From Bacteriovoracaceae bacterium (lineage in GTDB: Bacteria; Bdellovibrionota; Bacteriovoracia; Bacteriovoracales; Bacteriovoracaceae): a DNA stretch of 32,243 nt. The stretch covers positions 1 through 32,243 of the forward strand of contig CANFNN010000002.1 of the NCBI GenBank assembly GCA_947448095.1, in the 5' to 3' direction. The position numbers were made by a program, and so were the translations under genes. This document shows, piece by piece, positions 31,552 to 32,243 of this stretch (positions are counted from its first letter, which is position 1; each line of letters begins with the position of its first letter). The notes under the pieces were generated by a model. The model was given only the letters and a program-made list of their open reading frames with translations. It made no database searches and was not told the origin of the DNA.

Positions 31552-32243
31552 TTATACAATTCCAATGTCTTTTAATGCACTATCCATGTAGGCCGGAATA
31601 TGAGGCTTGGGTGCTTTGTAGGATTCAAGATACTGGTCCACTCGCTCCAGCCACTCAGGATCATAGCTACTTTCATTGACCGCGCGCTCAATACTCTCAA
31701 CGAAATGTTCCGGATGATCCGCAATATAAATTAATTTTGCATCTGCATAAGGATGAACCATTTCTGGCACCGAAGTAGATACCACGGGTTTACCCGCTGC
31801 CAGGTATTCCGGAATATTCGTCGGGTTAGGAACCTGATCATATTCATGAAAAGAAAATGGAAGGAAGGCACAGTCCCATCCCGAAACATATTGAGGAAGT
31901 TTGTAATAATTTTTCTTTCCCAGATAATGAATATTCTCTCTCACCGGAAGAAGCGAAGGATCAATTCGAACCACGGGCCCAATCAAGATGAATTGAAACT
32001 CTGGGCGCAGCTCGGCCATCTTATCTAAGAGATGAAGATTGAGTCTCTCATCAATTATTCCACTAAAACCAATTCGCGGATGACTAATGGAATGCTGATC
32101 CTCAGGTTCCGGCAACTGAGTTCTCGCTTGATAAAAATGCGTCAGATTAGTGGAGAGAAAATCATCAAGCTCTCCGTCAAAAGCAATCAGATCCAAATGT
32201 TTATTGGGCGAGTTCATGGGGGTTCTCCTGAGATGATTTAAGA
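31552..32243 (-). CDS. GT-B glycosyltransferase (group 1 type), C-terminal part, partial at window edge
   Basis: The frame is open to the right edge of the window. It contains the second Rossmann half of a group-1 (GT4-like) glycosyltransferase: PRIGFSGIIDERLNLHLLDK, PEFQFILIGPV, NIHYLGKKNYYKLPQYVSGW, DCAFLPFS, and the nucleotide-sugar site NPTNIPEYLAAGKPVVSTSV. The full family is usually 350-400 residues with an acceptor-binding N-terminal half, which is missing here. An ATG at 32215-32217 has a good AGGAG 7 bases upstream, giving 221 residues. If that is the true start, the protein is N-terminally truncated; otherwise the start is outside the window. Probable role: polysaccharide or surface glycan synthesis. 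Confidence 0.78.
   Translation of the reverse strand, partial: LNHLRRTPMNSPNKHLDLIAFDGELDDFLSTNLTHFYQARTQLPEPEDQHSISHPRIGFSGIIDERLNLHLLDKMAELRPEFQFILIGPVVRIDPSLLPVRENIHYLGKKNYYKLPQYVSGWDCAFLPFSFHEYDQVPNPTNIPEYLAAGKPVVSTSVPEMVHPYADAKLIYIADHPEHFVESIERAVNESSYDPEWLERVDQYLESYKAPKPHIPAYMDSALKDIGIV

Overview
The window looks like chromosomal DNA of a Gram-negative, Bdellovibrio-like bacterium (Bdellovibrionota, possibly the Bacteriovorax/Peredibacter side). This is an inference from gene content, not from a marker gene. The supporting signs are many lipoproteins and outer-membrane beta-barrels, a fused alpha/beta 2-oxoacid dehydrogenase E1, the TIGR03545/TIGR03546 pair, a TIGR03960 B12/radical-SAM protein, a very large Ig-repeat lipoprotein, and moderate-to-low G+C with TAA stops dominating. 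I saw no rRNA, tRNA, CRISPR array, insertion sequence or phage gene.

Layout. 1-1756 (minus): a fibronectin-type-III repeat lipoprotein that runs off the left edge. 1951-4441 (plus): a two-gene operon of a periplasmic PEGA/TPR protein and a single-pass membrane protein with a FliG-like helical cytoplasmic half. 4443-5953: a [2Fe-2S] ferredoxin (minus) divergent from leucine dehydrogenase (plus), which ends at a good intrinsic terminator. 6043-6324: a small unknown gene behind a sigma-54-like promoter. 6305-17968 (minus): about 11.7 kb holding one giant cell-surface lipoprotein gene of about 3,890 codons. It is built from about 35 tandem 297-bp Ig-like units and is interrupted by one in-frame TGA at 15782-15784. 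18281-20154 (plus): two probable outer-membrane proteins. 20298-23012 (plus): the B12-binding radical SAM protein. 23179-24912: a secreted subtilisin-like protease. 25009-25671: a small lipoprotein. 25748-28669: the fused branched-chain 2-oxoacid dehydrogenase E1, immediately followed by outer-membrane phospholipase A. 28670-31415 (minus): a small membrane protein and the TIGR03545/TIGR03546 pair. 31552-32243 (minus): the C-terminal half of a glycosyltransferase at the right edge.

Two themes stand out. The first is the cell envelope: adhesin-like lipoproteins (FN3 and Ig arrays), barrels, a lipase, a protease and a glycosyltransferase. The second is branched-chain amino acid breakdown: leucine dehydrogenase makes 2-oxoisocaproate and related 2-oxoacids, and the fused E1 could decarboxylate these towards acyl-CoA or iso-fatty-acid precursors. 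The E2 and E3 subunits are not in the window. The most unusual item is the giant Ig-array gene: a very regular array with a conserved cysteine pair in each unit, signs of block duplication, and a single Gly-to-stop change in an otherwise fully open 11.7-kb frame.
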